Assembly (NCBI RefSeq): GCF_014287435.1
Contig: NZ_JACOPG010000002.1
Location: forward strand, 248,001-312,000
Source: Roseburia lenta
GTDB lineage: Bacteria > Bacillota > Clostridia > Lachnospirales > Lachnospiraceae
DNA: 64,000 nucleotides
Direction: 5' to 3'
The position numbers were made by a program, and so were the translations under genes. Below are positions 62,342 through 64,000 of the stretch, one piece after another (the first letter of the stretch is position 1; each line of letters opens with the position of its first letter). The notes under the pieces were generated by a model that searched no databases, was not told where the DNA came from, and saw only the letters and a list, made by a program, of their open reading frames with translations.

Positions 62342-63190
62342 TTACTCTGTCACATCCAAATGCAACGGCACGCTCACATACTTTTGAATTTCTCCGCTGT
62401 CTGTATCTGCAATACTATAAAAAAATGCAATATTTTCTGCCTCCTTTGGTACAAAGAAAAAGACATATCCTGCATGCGCACCGGATCCCATGAAATCATA
62501 CGGACTGATTGACTGACGATTGCCGATCAGATCATCATATCCACCCTTATCAAATTGGTATGTCCCCACTTCTGACCTAAAACTTCCATCATATGAAATA
62601 TAAAAATCATCTACCGGAGCATTTTCATAACTGTCGTAGTCTATGCTATCCACTTGATTGGATTCCAGACGCACTGCGATCAGGCGCTGCCCCTTTGGAA
62701 GACCTTCAACTGTATCTGCCTCAGCCAAAACCTCGGCACTTGCAACGGTCAAGGTGCGGCCATAATCTTTTTCCACCGTGTATGCCTGCCCTACTTTGCC
62801 TTTTGAAACAGCCACCTCCGTTACATCCTCTCGATGAGACGCCTTGTAATTATCCGTTCCCAGATATCCCACAACAATGTTTTTTACTATGGTAAACAAA
62901 AAGGATAAGGCAAGGAAAATCACGATCAATATCAGAAGATTCCGCTTTGCCTTTTTTTCCCTTGTTTCTTGTGCGTCCGGCACAGAGGCAGCAGTCTTTG
63001 TGATATCAACATCAGGGCTTTTTACCGCATCCTCCCTATCAGCCTCTGCCTGTGGCTCCTCATATATAAAATCCGCTTCTGGCGAAGTTTGACTTGTCTT
63101 ATCCTCCGGCTTGTTGTAAGTTCCACACTTAGGACATATGCAATAATATTTTTCGCCATCAAAATTCTTACCGCAACTCAAGCATTTCAT
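62342..63190 (-). CDS. Zinc-ribbon membrane protein with DUF4352-like outer domain
   Basis: A 282-residue protein. The N-terminal zinc ribbon has C-x2-C (MKCLSCGKNFD) and C-x2-C (CICPKCGTYNKP); an acidic linker leads to one membrane helix (LLILIVIFLALSFLFTIVKN, about 90-110), and the outer domain (from about 135) with GKVGQAYTVEKDYGRTLTV and LPKGQRLIAVRLESN resembles DUF4352/telokin-like immunoglobulin folds. Such zinc-ribbon anchors are common in Lachnospiraceae surface proteins of unknown role. Confidence 0.75.
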   Translation of the reverse strand: MKCLSCGKNFDGEKYYCICPKCGTYNKPEDKTSQTSPEADFIYEEPQAEADREDAVKSPDVDITKTAASVPDAQETREKKAKRNLLILIVIFLALSFLFTIVKNIVVGYLGTDNYKASHREDVTEVAVSKGKVGQAYTVEKDYGRTLTVASAEVLAEADTVEGLPKGQRLIAVRLESNQVDSIDYDSYENAPVDDFYISYDGSFRSEVGTYQFDKGGYDDLIGNRQSISPYDFMGSGAHAGYVFFFVPKEAENIAFFYSIADTDSGEIQKYVSVPLHLDVTE

Positions 63191-63230
63191 ACTGATTTCC
63201 TTTCTCTCCTCTTTTTACAACGCAGAAAAA

Positions 63231-63260
63231 GGCTGTACTTCCTTTCGGGGAATACAGCCT
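63231..63260 (-). terminator. Terminator after the response regulator gene
   Basis: On the minus strand AGGCTGTA pairs with TACAGCCT around a partly paired TTCCCC...GGAAG interior, followed by TTTTT. Confidence 0.85.
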
Positions 63261-63267
63261 GTCATAT

Positions 63268-64000
63268 TTATAATAATTGTCCTAAGACCTCCAGGATCTT
63301 GTCTGCCTTTGGCGGTTTCAGGAAATATGCACTTGGGTTGAGATCCAAGACAGAACGGATATGCTCCGCATCTCCATGTCCGGTCAGAAAAACAACCGGT
63401 ATATCCTTGGTCGCTTCCTTTGAGCGGATCAACTCCAAGGTCTCCTTACCGTCGCAATCCGGCATCTCATAATCCAAAACAACCAGATCCGGCTGGCGCT
63501 TATCGATCATGGTCAGTGCCTGCTGGCCGGAAGTGGCAAGTGTCACCTGATAACGTTCCTCTAACATCTGCTTCATGCTGCGAAGCATCATCGGACTGTC
63601 GTCCACCACCAAGACGATCTTTCGATCATCCTTGGATACGATCGAGCCATCCGGCAAGACCTCCGCATCAATGTCCACGCGTGCCATCAGCGCCTCCAAG
63701 ACACCATTTTCCGCCATATCCTGCGGATCCACGTAAGATACCTGCCCTGACATATCATAAAGAGCATAGCGGCGATATGCCGCCTCACTGCCAATGATAA
63801 CAACAGGAGTCATCACATATTTTTCTGCTAAGATCTGGAAAAATTCCAGATGACCGTCCGTAAATCCCTCGACATTTACCAACACCAGATCCGGCTCATA
63901 AATGCCCATCATGCTCTCAGCGATCGTCACATTGTCCGAACATAACTGGATAGAGACAAACTTTGACAGTTCCTTTTGTATCTGCTTTGTCTGGTCATTA
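63268..64000 (-). CDS. Two-domain response regulator, N-terminus cut by the window edge
   Basis: The frame stays open to the end of the window, so the gene begins beyond 64000. The visible 243 residues show a C-terminal receiver domain with LVVDDSPMMLRSM, the phosphorylated Asp in LVVLDYEMPDCDG, FLTGHG and FLKPP. The preceding region (YEPDLVLVNVEGFTDG, VVIIGSEAAYR) looks like a second, degenerate receiver that has Asn where the phosphorylated Asp would be. No output domain is visible. It may pass signals to another protein. Confidence 0.8.
   Translation of the reverse strand, partial: NDQTKQIQKELSKFVSIQLCSDNVTIAESMMGIYEPDLVLVNVEGFTDGHLEFFQILAEKYVMTPVVIIGSEAAYRRYALYDMSGQVSYVDPQDMAENGVLEALMARVDIDAEVLPDGSIVSKDDRKIVLVVDDSPMMLRSMKQMLEERYQVTLATSGQQALTMIDKRQPDLVVLDYEMPDCDGKETLELIRSKEATKDIPVVFLTGHGDAEHIRSVLDLNPSAYFLKPPKADKILEVLGQLL

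Noticed and set aside
1..64000. tRNA, rRNA or riboswitch genes
   Set aside because: Intergenic regions were read for cloverleaf ends and common riboswitch cores, and none was convincing.

Overview
The window looks like a chromosomal segment of a Gram-positive Clostridia, most likely a Lachnospiraceae-type gut bacterium. The evidence is the uninterrupted S10-spc-alpha ribosomal cluster with the Firmicute order secY-adk-map-KOW protein-infA-rpmJ-rpsM-rpsK-rpsD-rpoA-rplQ, a zinc-type S14, a zinc-lid adenylate kinase, an enlarged L17, PTS genes, a BioY biotin importer and a PhoPR-Pst system. Most genes lie on the minus strand. No tRNA, rRNA, CRISPR array or intact transposase was seen.

Region 1 (1-10.8 kb) is accessory and defence-like. 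It holds a truncated ORF end, a DUF2971 protein with an unrelated N-terminus behind a 180-nt nested RNA-like structure, tandem terminators, a complete type I restriction-modification operon (small HTH protein, HsdM, HsdS, HsdR), and a decayed 5' relic of a second adenine methylase that resembles type III Mod. HsdR carries a C-terminal extension that looks like an XRE helix-turn-helix.

Region 2 (10.7-16 kb) is housekeeping: an rRNA uridine methyltransferase and a YhaM-type exoribonuclease in one operon, divergent from mutS2, whose promoter lies so close that its mRNA may be leaderless.

Region 3 (16-32.7 kb) is the ribosomal protein superoperon, read right to left from rpsJ to rplQ, with a long leader before rpsJ, a second promoter before rpmJ, and a structured leader before rpsM.

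Region 4 (32.7-46.4 kb) holds an RlmI-like methyltransferase and an HD-GYP response regulator (plus strand); a HAD phosphatase-alcohol dehydrogenase-CorA operon; a fructose PTS operon fruR-fruK-fruA-ptsH-ptsI, in which the general PTS proteins are joined to the fructose genes and HPr has Arg at position 46; and a chemoreceptor gene overlapping truA.

Region 5 (46.4-64 kb) holds a membrane-anchored, circularly permuted GH3 glycosidase, a GHKL/LytTR two-component pair, a MATE exporter, BioY with a palindromic promoter, a CmpB-type membrane protein, and the phosphate regulon pstSCAB-phoU-phoPR. PstS appears circularly permuted. The end of the window has a SulP transporter reduced to its two ends by an internal deletion, two small membrane-anchored proteins, and a response regulator cut by the window edge.

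The most notable observations are the permuted PstS, the alternative-pairing RNA leader before the DUF2971 gene, the HsdR-HTH fusion, the methylase relic, the HPr lacking Ser46, and the palindrome filling the bioY promoter spacer.
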